Part shown: piece after piece, positions 16,285 to 24,993 of the stretch
Numbering within the stretch: position 1 is the stretch's first letter
How the letters are laid out: every line of letters starts with the position of its first letter
Assembly: GCA_963752915.1 (NCBI GenBank)
Contig: CAVVZZ010000011.1
Location: forward strand, 310,001-374,000
Direction of reading: 5' to 3'
Length of the DNA stretch: 64,000 nt
From: DATJPR01 sp963752915
GTDB taxonomy: Bacteria; Bacteroidota; Ignavibacteria; UBA10030; UBA6906
Notes under the pieces: generated by a model
Database searches by the model: none
What the model saw: only the letters and a program-made list of their open reading frames with translations
Told to the model about the DNA's origin: nothing
Program-made: the position numbers and the translations under genes

Positions 16285-17882
16285 TGCTGGTGTTTCATCG
16301 CCTGTGGTTGGTCCGCGCTGCCGGCTTCAAACATCTCCTTGAGCCGAACCCGGTCGGGCTTTCCTGTAGAAGTCACTGGGAACTGATTGATTGTCCAGAC
16401 GACGTCGGGGCGCATGTAGTCCGGCATTTCGCGCTTCGCATAGTCGATCACTTGTCCTGACCGGAACGTGGTGGGATCCTGAGGAACGATGGCGACGACA
16501 ATCCTCGCTTCCGTTTCATTCTTCGGCGATGAAAAAGCGACAACGTGGGCAGCCAGACCGGATGCGTGGACACACTCTTCAATCTCTTCCGGACTGATAC
16601 GCATGCCGCGCGACTTGATCATCTGATCCTTTCGCCCCACGAAATAGAGGTAGCCCTCCTCATCCATGTACGCATAGTCACCTGAGTACACCGCAATCTC
16701 CGGTGGTCCTCCTGATGCCGGTGAAAAGGGGGCAGGCCGAAATCGGCTCGCCGTCGCATCCGGGTCCTTCCAGTACCCCATCGAGACCGTGGCTCCTCGG
16801 TGCACAAGTTCACCTACTTCTCCAGGCGCGCAGAGGTTTCCCTCTTGATTGACCAGGAGAATTTCACAGTTCGGAATTGCTTTGCCGATCGATGTAGGAC
16901 GGCGATCTACTTCGTTCGGCGGAAGAAATGTGGACCGGAAGGCTTCGGTTAACCCGAACATGAGAAACAGTTGGGTCTCCGGATGTGCTGTGCGCAGGGC
17001 TCTGATGACCAACTCCGACATCCGCCCTCCGGTGTTCGTCATGTACCGGAGGGTGGGAAACGATCGACGCAAAAACGGAGACCTGGCTTGCGCAAGCTGC
17101 TGCCAGAGCATTGGCACACATGCCATTCCCGTAACCCTCTCCCGTTCCATTGTGTTGCAGATTTCTGCAGGGAGGACCGCATGTTCGATAACCAGGGTTC
17201 CGCACACGAGAATTGCCGTCAATAATTGGTTCAGCCCATAATCAAAACTGAACGGCAGGAGGCTGATCAGGATGTCATCTTCCGTCAGCGCGAGATAATC
17301 GGAGACGATATACGCGCCCGCAAGAAGATTGGAGTGGCTCAGCATGACGCCCTTCGGCATGCCGGTGGACCCTGAGGTGTAGATGAGAAGTGCGAGATCG
17401 CTGCCGATGCTCGGGCACGCACGGCTTGCCCTGAAAGGGAGAGAGATGCGGTCCGTGATGAGTATCCTGTCCTGAAGAAGGGGCGGCTGATCAAGGCCGT
17501 TGAAAAGTCGTTCATTCGTCACTAGGAGGGAAGCTTCGGAGTGTTTCAGAATGTAGTCAACCTGGCGGGCCTTGAGAATGTCATTGACGATGACCCCGAC
17601 CGCCCCAGCGGACCACGCGCCGAAGAGGGCTGACACCGCATCCACCGAACGAGGAAGATAGATCGCGACGCGGTCTCCACGCCGTATGCCGGCATCGAGG
17701 AAGAGTTCTCTGAACCCTTCAGCCCGCTCAGTAAGAGCCTCATAGGAGATACGGTTTTCCCCATCAACCAAAGCAATGTGTTGCGGTCGCACCGCCCGGG
17801 CGGTCTCGAGAAGATCAAACAGGTCGTAGTGGATTCTCGAAGCGAGGTGTCCGGTCGGTTCCAAGTGCTTCATTGTGTACAC
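16281..17882 (-). CDS. AMP-forming acyl-CoA/acyl-ACP ligase
   Basis: 533 residues, ANL superfamily. The P-loop is LLIYTSGSTGMPKGVMLSH (about 167-185), then 'FMFGLTEAFRSTFLPP' (A5), 'YSGDYAYMDEEGYLYFVGR' (A7) and the catalytic C-terminal lysine in 'TSTGKPDRVRL'. It resembles the AMP-forming acyl ligases found with exosortase loci, though no exosortase is in this window. Probable job: activate a carboxylic acid for the nearby carrier protein. The ATG at 17873 (fourth residue) is an alternative start. Its stop shares a palindromic CTAG with the stop of the convergent NadE-like gene. Confidence 0.82.
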   Translation of the reverse strand: MYTMKHLEPTGHLASRIHYDLFDLLETARAVRPQHIALVDGENRISYEALTERAEGFRELFLDAGIRRGDRVAIYLPRSVDAVSALFGAWSAGAVGVIVNDILKARQVDYILKHSEASLLVTNERLFNGLDQPPLLQDRILITDRISLPFRASRACPSIGSDLALLIYTSGSTGMPKGVMLSHSNLLAGAYIVSDYLALTEDDILISLLPFSFDYGLNQLLTAILVCGTLVIEHAVLPAEICNTMERERVTGMACVPMLWQQLAQARSPFLRRSFPTLRYMTNTGGRMSELVIRALRTAHPETQLFLMFGLTEAFRSTFLPPNEVDRRPTSIGKAIPNCEILLVNQEGNLCAPGEVGELVHRGATVSMGYWKDPDATASRFRPAPFSPASGGPPEIAVYSGDYAYMDEEGYLYFVGRKDQMIKSRGMRISPEEIEECVHASGLAAHVVAFSSPKNETEARIVVAIVPQDPTTFRSGQVIDYAKREMPDYMRPDVVWTINQFPVTSTGKPDRVRLKEMFEAGSADQPQAMKHQH

Positions 17883-17893
17883 TCCCGACTCAC

Positions 17894-18721
17894 TTACCGT
17901 CCTCCTAGTTCACGTCCAATGACACGAAGAAATTCCACTGCAGCAAGCTTCCTTCCCACGTCGTCAAGATGACCGCCGTCGGTCGAGTAGTCGCTCACGA
18001 GGGCGTAAACGTCGGGAGTCGTTCCGGGGATGGTGCAGCGGGACCCATCCGGAAAAGTGGACTCTATCTGAGCAAGATCGAAGAGGGACCTATGGCCGTA
18101 TTCAGATGCAAGCAGCCGGTTGAATCGACTGATCTTTGTATCGTATGTCTTGTACGAGCTTTCCCTTCCGAGGATCCAATTGGCTGCCCGCTTCCATCCA
18201 GGTGACTGGCTCAAGAGGGGGGCCGTGACATGGACGATTTTCAGTTTCGGAAATTCGCTCTGTACGCGGGCGATCGTTGCGGTGTAATACGCGAAGAGTC
18301 CGTCAACGTCGGTCCCCGGACCGAAGTCCGTGAAGCAGAATTTCATGAGCGCCAGCTGCAGAGAATCTGACGCGAGCGATTCGACGGCGGCGGCAAAAGC
18401 GTCACATTTTGTCTTCGGCTGACCGTTTTGGCCGATTGCCTGCTGCGCGAGGTACGAGCGCATACCGGCAAGCTTGCCGTCCGCGGGGACTACGGCGATC
18501 CGGGGAAGAGATGAATCGGCACAAAGCGCCTCGATGCCTGCGAGGATATTCGCACCGACGGACTGATGACCGAAGAATACCCTCGCCTGTGACACTGTGA
18601 TCATGGATTGCTGGAGGTCGGGATCCACTGCGGGTTCCTTCAATTTAGCATCATCCCTGCAGCCGTTCGTCGAAAGAAGAACAGCACAGCAGAGAACTAT
18701 CGTTGGTAGCAGCCAGTGCAT
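17894..18721 (-). CDS. SGNH/GDSL-like hydrolase lipoprotein
   Basis: 275 residues. The signal peptide ends in a lipobox-like LLSTNGC (Cys about 21), so the protein is probably membrane-tethered. 'ARVFFGHQSVGANIL' (about 47-61) stands where SGNH families carry block I, and 'DGGHLDDVGRKLAA' near the C-terminus supplies the Asp-x-x-His-type block V. Hydrolase activity, perhaps on an acyl ester, is likely but the substrate is unknown. It lies 11 nt upstream of the AMP ligase on the same strand, so the two are likely one transcript. Confidence 0.7.
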   Translation of the reverse strand: MHWLLPTIVLCCAVLLSTNGCRDDAKLKEPAVDPDLQQSMITVSQARVFFGHQSVGANILAGIEALCADSSLPRIAVVPADGKLAGMRSYLAQQAIGQNGQPKTKCDAFAAAVESLASDSLQLALMKFCFTDFGPGTDVDGLFAYYTATIARVQSEFPKLKIVHVTAPLLSQSPGWKRAANWILGRESSYKTYDTKISRFNRLLASEYGHRSLFDLAQIESTFPDGSRCTIPGTTPDVYALVSDYSTDGGHLDDVGRKLAAVEFLRVIGRELGGR

Positions 18722-18965
18722 TCGGGTTGGAAAATCACGAATAGGAAATTATCGGTGCGAAAAAGTCGAACATCTCCAATCGTCTCTGCAACATTGCAGA
18801 CGGACAGAACGTTGTGCATCGTGAATGACCCGAGAGGCAATTCCCCGTGGTCGACGGGACTGTGATGCCAGTGGGTTTCTGCGTTACAATATACACTGGA
18901 TTCATGAAAAGCGCTCGCTTGGGCGGGAAGCGATGCGACTTCACTAGTGCCTTCGCCGGGCCCGC

Positions 18966-18994
18966 TTGTATCCCGGCGATGCATTTTGTATATT
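18966..18994 (+). promoter_or_regulatory. Candidate promoter for the secreted nuclease-like gene
   Basis: TTGTAT, 17-nt spacer, TATATT. The -10 hexamer is 5/6 to the sigma-70 consensus; the -35 keeps only TTG. It is 78 nt before the chosen ATG and upstream of the leader hairpin. Confidence 0.45.
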
Positions 18995-19016
18995 CCAAAA
19001 CGTTCTGACCTTCTGT

Positions 19017-19043
19017 CGCCTCTTCATGAGTAGTGAAGAGGCG
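19017..19043 (+). promoter_or_regulatory. Leader hairpin, terminator-like
   Basis: Perfect 10-bp stem CGCCTCTTCA/TGAAGAGGCG with a 7-nt loop, followed by ATTGTGTTT. It sits between the candidate promoter and the start codon at 19072, so it may act as an attenuator or end a short RNA. Stem and flank are nearly the same as the ccm terminator at 13671. Confidence 0.55.
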
Positions 19044-19071
19044 ATTGTGTTTCATACCCGAGTATCGGACA

Positions 19072-20271
19072 ATGATGACCTCCCGCACCCACCATTGCTT
19101 TGCCGTAGTCCTTAGTCTTCTCCTAAGCGCAAACCAGGCCTTTGCCTGGGGATCGACCGCACACAAGATCATCAACAAGAACGCCGTCGTTCATCTCCCC
19201 TCGTTCATGAATCAGCTTGCTTCGCAGCAGGCGTATCTGATGACCCATGCGAGCGATGCGGACAATCGGAAATCGACCGACCCGACCGAGGCGCCGAAAC
19301 ACTTCATCGACCTCGAGTCCTACCCGGATTTCGTTCATCTTTCACCTGACATAGATCTTCTCATCGCCCAGTACGGCTGGAGTACAGTATCGGATATCGG
19401 CATCCTGCCGTGGGCAATCGTCTGGTCGGAAGATTCACTCAAACAGCAGATCCGGCGAGGCGATTGGACGAAAGCGTATGAGACGGCTGCCGACATTGGA
19501 CATTATATCGGGGATGCCCATCAGCCGCTTCACTGCACGGTGAATTACGATGGCGCGCAAACGGGGAACAACGGCATTCACTCGCGCTATGAAACGGGCA
19601 TGATCAATGCCTTTCAAGGGGATATCGTCGTTTCCCCGGATTCTGTTCATTACGTCCAGGATATCTTTCAGGAGGGGTTCGCGGATATTCTTCTCTCGCA
19701 CGGGTACGTCGATTCGATCCTCCAGGCCGACACGTACGCGAAAACAATGTCAGGATGGAATGGATCACAGCAGCCGCCCTCGACGTACTACGCTGCGCTT
19801 TGGGCAAAGACAGGTGGATTCACGAATCAGTTGATCCAGCACGCCACCGTCAGCATTGCTTCAATCTGGTACACCGCCTGGCTCGATGCGGGAGTTGTTG
19901 CGACGGAGGTGCCGGCGAAAGAAGTCGCTGCCGCGGAGAATTTTGTGCTGCAGCACAACTATCCCAATCCGTTTAATCCGACGACGACTATTCAGTTTGT
20001 CGTGGGAGGAGTCGTTGCCCCGAGCGGAGCGTTTCGCAGCGGAGCCGAGGGGCCCACAACAGTGAACAGGGTGTCGACAGGGGAGAGTTGGGTACGGCTT
20101 GTGGTTTATGATATGCTGGGGAGAGAGCTGATGGTTCTGGCCGATGGCCCTTACCGGGCTGGGGAATACTCGTTCACATTTGACGCAACGGGTCTCGCCA
20201 GCGGGGTCTATTTTTATCGATTGATCGCGGGCAGCTTTTCGGCAACGAAGACGATGATCGTGACAAAATGA
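19072..20271 (+). CDS. Secreted S1/P1 nuclease- or zinc phospholipase C-like protein with sorting domain
   Basis: 399 residues from the ATG at 19072, chosen because a clean signal peptide (ending AFA before WGSTAHK) follows; an upstream GTG would place it inside the hairpin. The mature N-terminal Trp plus 'WGSTAHKIINKNA', 'PKHFIDLESY', 'DIGHYIGDAHQPLHC' and 'GIHSRYETGMI' give the Trp/His/Asp zinc ligands of the S1/P1 nuclease and phospholipase C fold. The last 90 residues are a type A sorting-like domain (NYPNPFNPTTTIQF to GSFSATKTMIVTK), suggesting export across the outer membrane. A roughly 25-residue insertion splits that domain at the first strand. Confidence 0.82.
   Translation: MMTSRTHHCFAVVLSLLLSANQAFAWGSTAHKIINKNAVVHLPSFMNQLASQQAYLMTHASDADNRKSTDPTEAPKHFIDLESYPDFVHLSPDIDLLIAQYGWSTVSDIGILPWAIVWSEDSLKQQIRRGDWTKAYETAADIGHYIGDAHQPLHCTVNYDGAQTGNNGIHSRYETGMINAFQGDIVVSPDSVHYVQDIFQEGFADILLSHGYVDSILQADTYAKTMSGWNGSQQPPSTYYAALWAKTGGFTNQLIQHATVSIASIWYTAWLDAGVVATEVPAKEVAAAENFVLQHNYPNPFNPTTTIQFVVGGVVAPSGAFRSGAEGPTTVNRVSTGESWVRLVVYDMLGRELMVLADGPYRAGEYSFTFDATGLASGVYFYRLIAGSFSATKTMIVTK
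20017..20095 (+). repeat. Repeat-like insertion inside the sorting-domain coding sequence
   Basis: Between the codons for TTTIQFVV and WVRLVVYDMLGREL lies extra DNA holding two GAGCGGAG/AGCGGAG copies (CCGAGCGGAGC and GCAGCGGAGCCGAGG). It encodes a Gly/Ala/Ser-rich stretch, VAPSGAFRSGAEGPTT, absent from a standard sorting domain. It resembles the GAGCGGAGTCGAAGG-type palindromic repeats seen across Bacteroidota genomes. Confidence 0.5.
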
Positions 20272-20288
20272 GTTGACGGTTTCCTGCA

Positions 20289-20317
20289 TGCTCGCGACCG
20301 TCTCTACTTCGCGAGCA
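20289..20317. terminator. Hairpin between convergent genes
   Basis: Perfect 9-bp stem TGCTCGCGA/TCGCGAGCA, loop of 11. The right arm lies inside the last codons of the DUF2231 gene. No long T-run on either strand, so termination is possible but unproven. Confidence 0.45.
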
Positions 20318-20732
20318 ATCCCACCCCGTACCGGAATACCAACTCGCCTCCGTACCATCCTACGAGCGCGAGGAGCGCGACGGAGGCCCCGTATGCGGCG
20401 AGGTAGCGCCAGGGTGTCGGGCCGGGGATTTTCGTTCGCGCGGAGACGCGCCAGAGGAGCAGCGCAGCGAATGCTGATGCAGTGACAAACGCCAGTTCTT
20501 CATGCAGATCCATAAGGTACGCAGCTGTCGCGGGTATTGGCGATGCATTCTCGGCTACGATGCCCGTCAATACGGCCAGCAGAATCCCGATCGTCCCGGC
20601 GAGTTGGACCCACCATCCTGCGCGTGAGAGATCATCCCTCTTGAGAAGCGCAGCGAGGATTTCAAGGGCGGCCGCAGTGCTGAGGAGCGCTATGGGGAAA
20701 TGAATGAAGATCGGGTGGAACGGAGCACTCAT
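20304..20732 (-). CDS. DUF2231-like membrane protein
   Basis: 142 residues, four transmembrane helices. The start 'APFHPIFIHFPIALL', a central 'LHEELAFVTA' and the end 'YGGELVFRYGVG' are the conserved His- and Gly-rich motifs of DUF2231, membrane proteins sometimes linked to redox or cytochrome functions. The ATG overlaps the stop of bshB1 by 4 nt, so it is translated from the bshB1 transcript. Role unknown. Confidence 0.75.
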   Translation of the reverse strand: MSAPFHPIFIHFPIALLSTAAALEILAALLKRDDLSRAGWWVQLAGTIGILLAVLTGIVAENASPIPATAAYLMDLHEELAFVTASAFAALLLWRVSARTKIPGPTPWRYLAAYGASVALLALVGWYGGELVFRYGVGLLAK

Positions 20733-21448
20733 GTGTTGAGCAGATGGATATCGTCGATCTTAATGGGTTGAGGGGAATAGAACGGCTCCCCATACCGGAC
20801 ACCGATCTTGTCGCCGTAGTAGGACATGCGTGTTTTGAGCATTTGCAGAAACTCCGGCGTACTTAACACAGTCTCCGGCTCCGAGCTCGACGGATCATAA
20901 AATTGCGACCGAAAGGCGCGGACGCACTCCATCCGACGATCAAATTCCTCGCTGATGTCCACGATGAAGGTCGGCGGGAACTCATACCATTGCATGTAAT
21001 GGTAATACGCCCGGGGACGCCACGGTTTCTGGTCGACACTTCCATCCTCCGTGGCCACTTTTTCCAGTCCTGCAAGGAACCACGACTCCCTGCACAACGT
21101 GTAGGCCCGTTCATGATCCGGGTGGCGGTCCTTCCAGTAGGGGAACAGGATGACATCGGGTCGGTACCGCCGGATCGCGGCCACCAACCGTAGTTTGTTC
21201 TCCATGGTACTTTCGATATTCCCGTCAGGGATTCCGAGATTGTCCCGGACCTTTGCACCTAGGATGACAGCGGCATCATTTGCCTCTTGGGCACGAATAT
21301 CCGCAGTGCCTCGTGTTCCGAGTTCTCCCCGCGTGATGTCGAGGACGCCCACACTTTTGCCTTGTCTCACCATTTTGATGACGGTCCCGCCACACGAAAG
21401 GTCGACATCATCGGGGTGCGCGCCGATGGCGAGAACATCCAGTTTCAT
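20729..21448 (-). CDS. bshB1: Bacillithiol biosynthesis deacetylase BshB1
   Basis: 239 residues of the PIG-L/LmbE deacetylase family. Zinc-site motifs: GAHPDDVDLSCGG (about 8-20) and RHPDHERA (about 109-116). The BshB1-specific 'LDITRGELGTRGT' and 'GIPDGNIE' are present. It deacetylates GlcNAc-malate in bacillithiol synthesis. bshA and bshC are not in the window, as is usual when these genes are scattered. It is co-transcribed with the DUF2231 gene. Confidence 0.88.
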   Translation of the reverse strand: MKLDVLAIGAHPDDVDLSCGGTVIKMVRQGKSVGVLDITRGELGTRGTADIRAQEANDAAVILGAKVRDNLGIPDGNIESTMENKLRLVAAIRRYRPDVILFPYWKDRHPDHERAYTLCRESWFLAGLEKVATEDGSVDQKPWRPRAYYHYMQWYEFPPTFIVDISEEFDRRMECVRAFRSQFYDPSSSEPETVLSTPEFLQMLKTRMSYYGDKIGVRYGEPFYSPQPIKIDDIHLLNT

Positions 21449-21568
21449 GAAGCCTCCTAGTAATGAAGTGCCAAGATAAGGAGTTTTCGTATAAGGATCG
21501 ATAGACGGTTGTCAATGGACAAGAGTCAAGGGTCAACCGGGTGGCATGCAGAAAGACGGGAAAAGGCG

Positions 21569-21574
21569 TATATT
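21569..21574 (+). promoter_or_regulatory. TATATT box immediately before xseA
   Basis: TATATT ends 6 nt before the A of the xseA ATG at 21581. If used as a -10 box, the message would begin at or next to the start codon. No -35 was found at normal spacing. Confidence 0.35.
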
Positions 21575-21580
21575 CAACGC

Positions 21581-22792
21581 ATGACTTCAATCGCTCACCT
21601 CTCTCCGGCCGGGGAACAAAAGGTCCTCTCGGTTTCTGAACTCACCCGTCGTATCAAGTCGACGCTCGAAGTGGGCTACTCCTCCGTCGTTGTCACGGGG
21701 GAACTGTCCAACTCGAAGATCCATACTTCGGGTCATTTCTATTTCTCTCTGAAAGATGCCTCAGCACAACTCAGCGGTGTCATGTGGCGAAGCAGGGTCG
21801 GCATGCTTGCCTTCCGGCCGCAGGACGGAATGAAAGTGGTTGTGAGCGGGCGTATCACCGTGTACGAACCCCGCGGCGCATACCAGATTGATGCATCAAG
21901 CATCAAGCCAATGGGAGTGGGAGAGCTTCAGATTGCCTTTGATCGGCTGAAACTCAAACTGGAAAAAGAAGGGCTGTTTGACGTGTCGCGGAAACGACCG
22001 ATTCCGCAGATCCCACAGAGGATCGGCATCGTTACTTCAGCCTCCGGGGCGGCGCTCCAGGATATTCTCACTGTAATCAGCCGGCGCTTCCCCGCCGTCG
22101 AGATTATCCTCCGACCAGCGCAGGTCCAGGGTGTCGGCGCAGCAGAAGACATTGCTGACGGGATTGACGAACTGAATACGATCGCCGATCTGGATGTGAT
22201 GATCGTCGGACGTGGAGGAGGGTCGCTTGAAGATCTGTGGGCGTTCAACGAAGAACCGGTTGCGCGGGCGCTTGCACGATCACGGGTCCCGATCGTCAGC
22301 GCCGTCGGCCATGAAGTGGACTATACGATCGCGGATTTTGTCGCGGATTTGAGGGCCCCGACCCCTTCAGCGGCGGCAGAATTGGTGGTTCCAGACCGAT
22401 TGACCATTCTTGATCAAATGGCCAATTCTTGGTATACTATCAAACGAGAAGTCGAGAACCAGCTAGCAGAGCGAAGAGAGAGGATTGCCCACCTCTTGAC
22501 CAGTTACGGCTTTTCCCGACCGGCCGATCTTCTGCGACAGTATGTCCAGCGCATTGACGATCTTCAACAAAACCTTTCATTGGCCGTTGTCCATCAACGT
22601 ACACTGATCGAATCACGTCATCGGGCAGGCGCACAGCGTCTTGCCGCTCTTGATCCCCGCCTGCCGTTGGAGCGGGGCTTCGCGCTAGTGCGTCGTGCAG
22701 GAGACGTGATCGTCCGGTCGTCGGTCCTTCGGTCCGGGGATAAGGTTGAGCTCGAGTTCAAGGACGGAAGAACGCGGTCAACGATCGACTGA
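21581..22792 (+). CDS. xseA: Exodeoxyribonuclease VII large subunit
   Basis: 403 residues from the ATG at 21581. N-terminal OB-fold (about 15-110: 'VLSVSELTRRIKSTLE', 'GHFYFSLKDASAQL'), then the catalytic domain with 'IGIVTSASGAALQDIL', the signature VGRGGGSLEDLWAFN and 'HEVDYTIADFVADLRAPTPSAAA', and a coiled-coil C-terminal part. ExoVII degrades single-stranded DNA with XseB. The frame is open 24 codons upstream, but those residues fall in low-complexity repeat-like DNA and match nothing in the family. Confidence 0.92.
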   Translation: MTSIAHLSPAGEQKVLSVSELTRRIKSTLEVGYSSVVVTGELSNSKIHTSGHFYFSLKDASAQLSGVMWRSRVGMLAFRPQDGMKVVVSGRITVYEPRGAYQIDASSIKPMGVGELQIAFDRLKLKLEKEGLFDVSRKRPIPQIPQRIGIVTSASGAALQDILTVISRRFPAVEIILRPAQVQGVGAAEDIADGIDELNTIADLDVMIVGRGGGSLEDLWAFNEEPVARALARSRVPIVSAVGHEVDYTIADFVADLRAPTPSAAAELVVPDRLTILDQMANSWYTIKREVENQLAERRERIAHLLTSYGFSRPADLLRQYVQRIDDLQQNLSLAVVHQRTLIESRHRAGAQRLAALDPRLPLERGFALVRRAGDVIVRSSVLRSGDKVELEFKDGRTRSTID

Positions 22793-22802
22793 GAATGCGA
22801 CT

Positions 22803-23060
22803 ATGACTACAAAGAAAAAATCGACGCCCTCAGCCTCGATCGAGGAGGGATTGCACCGATTGGAGGAGATCGCGGACATTCTCCAGGAAGGGAAGTTGTC
22901 CCTCGAGGAATCTCTCGTTTTGTATGAAGAAGGGCTCACCTTGACGCGTGCCTGCGCAGAGCGACTGCAGCAGGCCTCGTTGACTGTGAAACGGCTTGAA
23001 AAGGATCTGGCGGGAACGCTCAAGATCATTGACGACACTGCGGAATTGCCGAATGAGTGA
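22803..23060 (+). CDS. xseB: Exodeoxyribonuclease VII small subunit
   Basis: 85 residues from the ATG at 22803, 10 nt after xseA. The typical XseB pattern is present: 'SIEEGLHRLEEIADILQEG', 'LSLEESLVLYEEGLTL', then a helical coiled-coil. It binds the C-terminal helices of XseA. Its end overlaps the dxs start by 8 nt. Confidence 0.92.
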   Translation: MTTKKKSTPSASIEEGLHRLEEIADILQEGKLSLEESLVLYEEGLTLTRACAERLQQASLTVKRLEKDLAGTLKIIDDTAELPNE

Positions 23061-24993
23061 GAAAAAGTATCAGATTCTCGATCGGGTGAATGACCCTGCG
23101 GATTTTCGAAACATTTCTCTGGGCGATTTGCGTCTCCTGGCCAATGACGTTCGTGAATACCTGATTGACGTCGTTTCGCATACTGGCGGTCACCTTGGAG
23201 CTGGTCTCGGTGCGGTGGAACTTACCGTAGCGCTTCACTATGTGTTCAACACCCCCTATGACAAACTCGTGTGGGATGTCGGTCATCAGGCGTATCCGCA
23301 CAAGATTATCACCGGGCGAAAGGATCGTTTCGGGACGATCCGTCAGCGGCATGGGCTCAGTGGGTTCTTGAAGAGATCCGAAAGCGAGTACGATACATTC
23401 GGCGCCGGGCATGCCAGTACCGCCATCTCCGCTGCTCTGGGAATGGTTGCTGCACGCGATCTGATCAACGAGCACTACAAGGTCGTGGCGATCGTGGGCG
23501 ACGGGTCGATGACTGGCGGCATGGTCTACGAAGGGATGAACAACGCCGGCCTGCTGAAGAAAGACATGATTGTGATTTTGAACGACAACAACATGTCGAT
23601 TGCTGGAAACGTCTGGGCCATTTCGAATTACTTCACTGGTCTGATCGCCAACCCCGGATACAACCGCGTCAAGAAGAACATCTACGAGCTTGCAGGAAAA
23701 TTCGACAGCATCGGCGATCGTATCCGTCGGGCTGCGGCACGCCTGGAGGAAGGGATCAAGGTCATCGTCACCCCGGGCATCCTCTTCGAGGCCCTCGGCT
23801 TCCGGTATTTCGGCCCCATCAACGGGCATAACCTGCCGCAGCTTGTCCAGATCTTCCGGGAGGTGAAAGAATTCGGCGGCCCGATCCTTATCCATGTGAG
23901 CACTCAGAAGGGTAAAGGATATGCGCCAGCCGAACACGACGCGCAGAATTTCCACGGTGTGACACCCTTTGACAAGATCACGGGCGTCTCACTGAAGAAG
24001 TCCAGCGGACCACCGTCATACACAAAGATATTTGGCGAAGCGTTGGCACAACTCGCCATGGATGACCCGACTATCGTCGGCATTACCGCGGCCATGCCGG
24101 ATGGGACCGGTCTCGATGTGCTTCAACAGAAGTTGCCCGACCGGTTCTACGACGTCGGGATCGCGGAGCAGCATGGGGTGACGTTCGCGGCAGGACTTGC
24201 AACACAGGGCTGCACACCGGTCGTCGCGATCTATTCGACGTTTCTCCAACGTGCATTCGACCAGATCATTCATGACGTAGCGCTCCAGCATCTTCATGTG
24301 GTCTTCGCCCTGGACAGGGGAGGGCTCGTAGGTGCCGACGGCCCCACCCACCATGGTGCCTTCGATCTGAGCTATCTCCGCTTGATCCCGGGCATGACGG
24401 TCATGGCACCAAAGGACGAGAACGAGCTGCGGGATATGCTGTTCACCGCAACAAAGCACAAGGAAGGACCGATCGCGCTCCGGTACCCGCGCGGCAATTG
24501 CCTCGGCGTTCCGCTGAAGGACGGGTTCGACCTCCTGCCCATCGGCAAGGGGGAGACACTCCGGAAAGGGAGCGACATCGCGTTGCTTGCGGTCGGCGCA
24601 ATGGTGAACGTTGCCGTGCGTGCTGCGGCTGTTCTCGAAGGAGAAGGGATCTCATGCGAGGTTGTCAACATGAGATTTATCAAGCCGCTTGACACGGCGT
24701 TGCTCGACGACCTTGCAAACCGCATCCCGAGGTTTCTCACGCTGGAAGACAACACGACGATCGGAGGGTTCGGGAGCGCTGTGGTGGAATATCTCTCCGC
24801 AAAAGACCCGGGCATTCCGGTGATGCTTCACGGCATCCCTGATCGCTTCATCGATCACGGAACACCTGCTGAATTGTACTCTGAACTCCGGCTTGACCCC
24901 GAAGGAGTTGCCGCCGTTGTCCGGGAATTCCTTCGCGCGGACGCGCATTCCGTCCCCTCATCGCAGGCTTCTCACTCATCCTTGGTGCCCTAA
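23053..24993 (+). CDS. dxs: 1-deoxy-D-xylulose-5-phosphate synthase
   Basis: 646 residues, full length. Thiamine-diphosphate domain with 'HTGGHLGAGLGAVELT', 'DVGHQAYPHKI', 'GAGHASTAISAALGM' and the Mg/TPP motif GDGSMTGGMVYEGMNNAG; central transketolase-type domain with the catalytic Glu in 'YDVGIAEQHGVTFAAG'; C-terminal transketolase domain. It makes DXP from pyruvate and glyceraldehyde 3-phosphate, the first step of the MEP isoprenoid route and a source for thiamine and pyridoxal. The xseAB-dxs order is common in bacteria. Confidence 0.95.
   Translation: MSEKKYQILDRVNDPADFRNISLGDLRLLANDVREYLIDVVSHTGGHLGAGLGAVELTVALHYVFNTPYDKLVWDVGHQAYPHKIITGRKDRFGTIRQRHGLSGFLKRSESEYDTFGAGHASTAISAALGMVAARDLINEHYKVVAIVGDGSMTGGMVYEGMNNAGLLKKDMIVILNDNNMSIAGNVWAISNYFTGLIANPGYNRVKKNIYELAGKFDSIGDRIRRAAARLEEGIKVIVTPGILFEALGFRYFGPINGHNLPQLVQIFREVKEFGGPILIHVSTQKGKGYAPAEHDAQNFHGVTPFDKITGVSLKKSSGPPSYTKIFGEALAQLAMDDPTIVGITAAMPDGTGLDVLQQKLPDRFYDVGIAEQHGVTFAAGLATQGCTPVVAIYSTFLQRAFDQIIHDVALQHLHVVFALDRGGLVGADGPTHHGAFDLSYLRLIPGMTVMAPKDENELRDMLFTATKHKEGPIALRYPRGNCLGVPLKDGFDLLPIGKGETLRKGSDIALLAVGAMVNVAVRAAAVLEGEGISCEVVNMRFIKPLDTALLDDLANRIPRFLTLEDNTTIGGFGSAVVEYLSAKDPGIPVMLHGIPDRFIDHGTPAELYSELRLDPEGVAAVVREFLRADAHSVPSSQASHSSLVP

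Larger units (their letters stand above)
18722..19071. other. Divergent intergenic region with promoter and leader hairpin
   Basis: 350 nt between two divergently transcribed genes. It holds a rightward promoter candidate (18966-18994), a hairpin in the putative leader (19017-19043) and a leftward TATATT box (complement of 18888-18893). Short open frames here have no family features. Confidence 0.5.

Noticed and set aside
18697..18984. Cys/His-containing minus-strand frame, considered as a cytochrome fragment
   Set aside because: No CxxCH motif and it overlaps the start of the SGNH gene.
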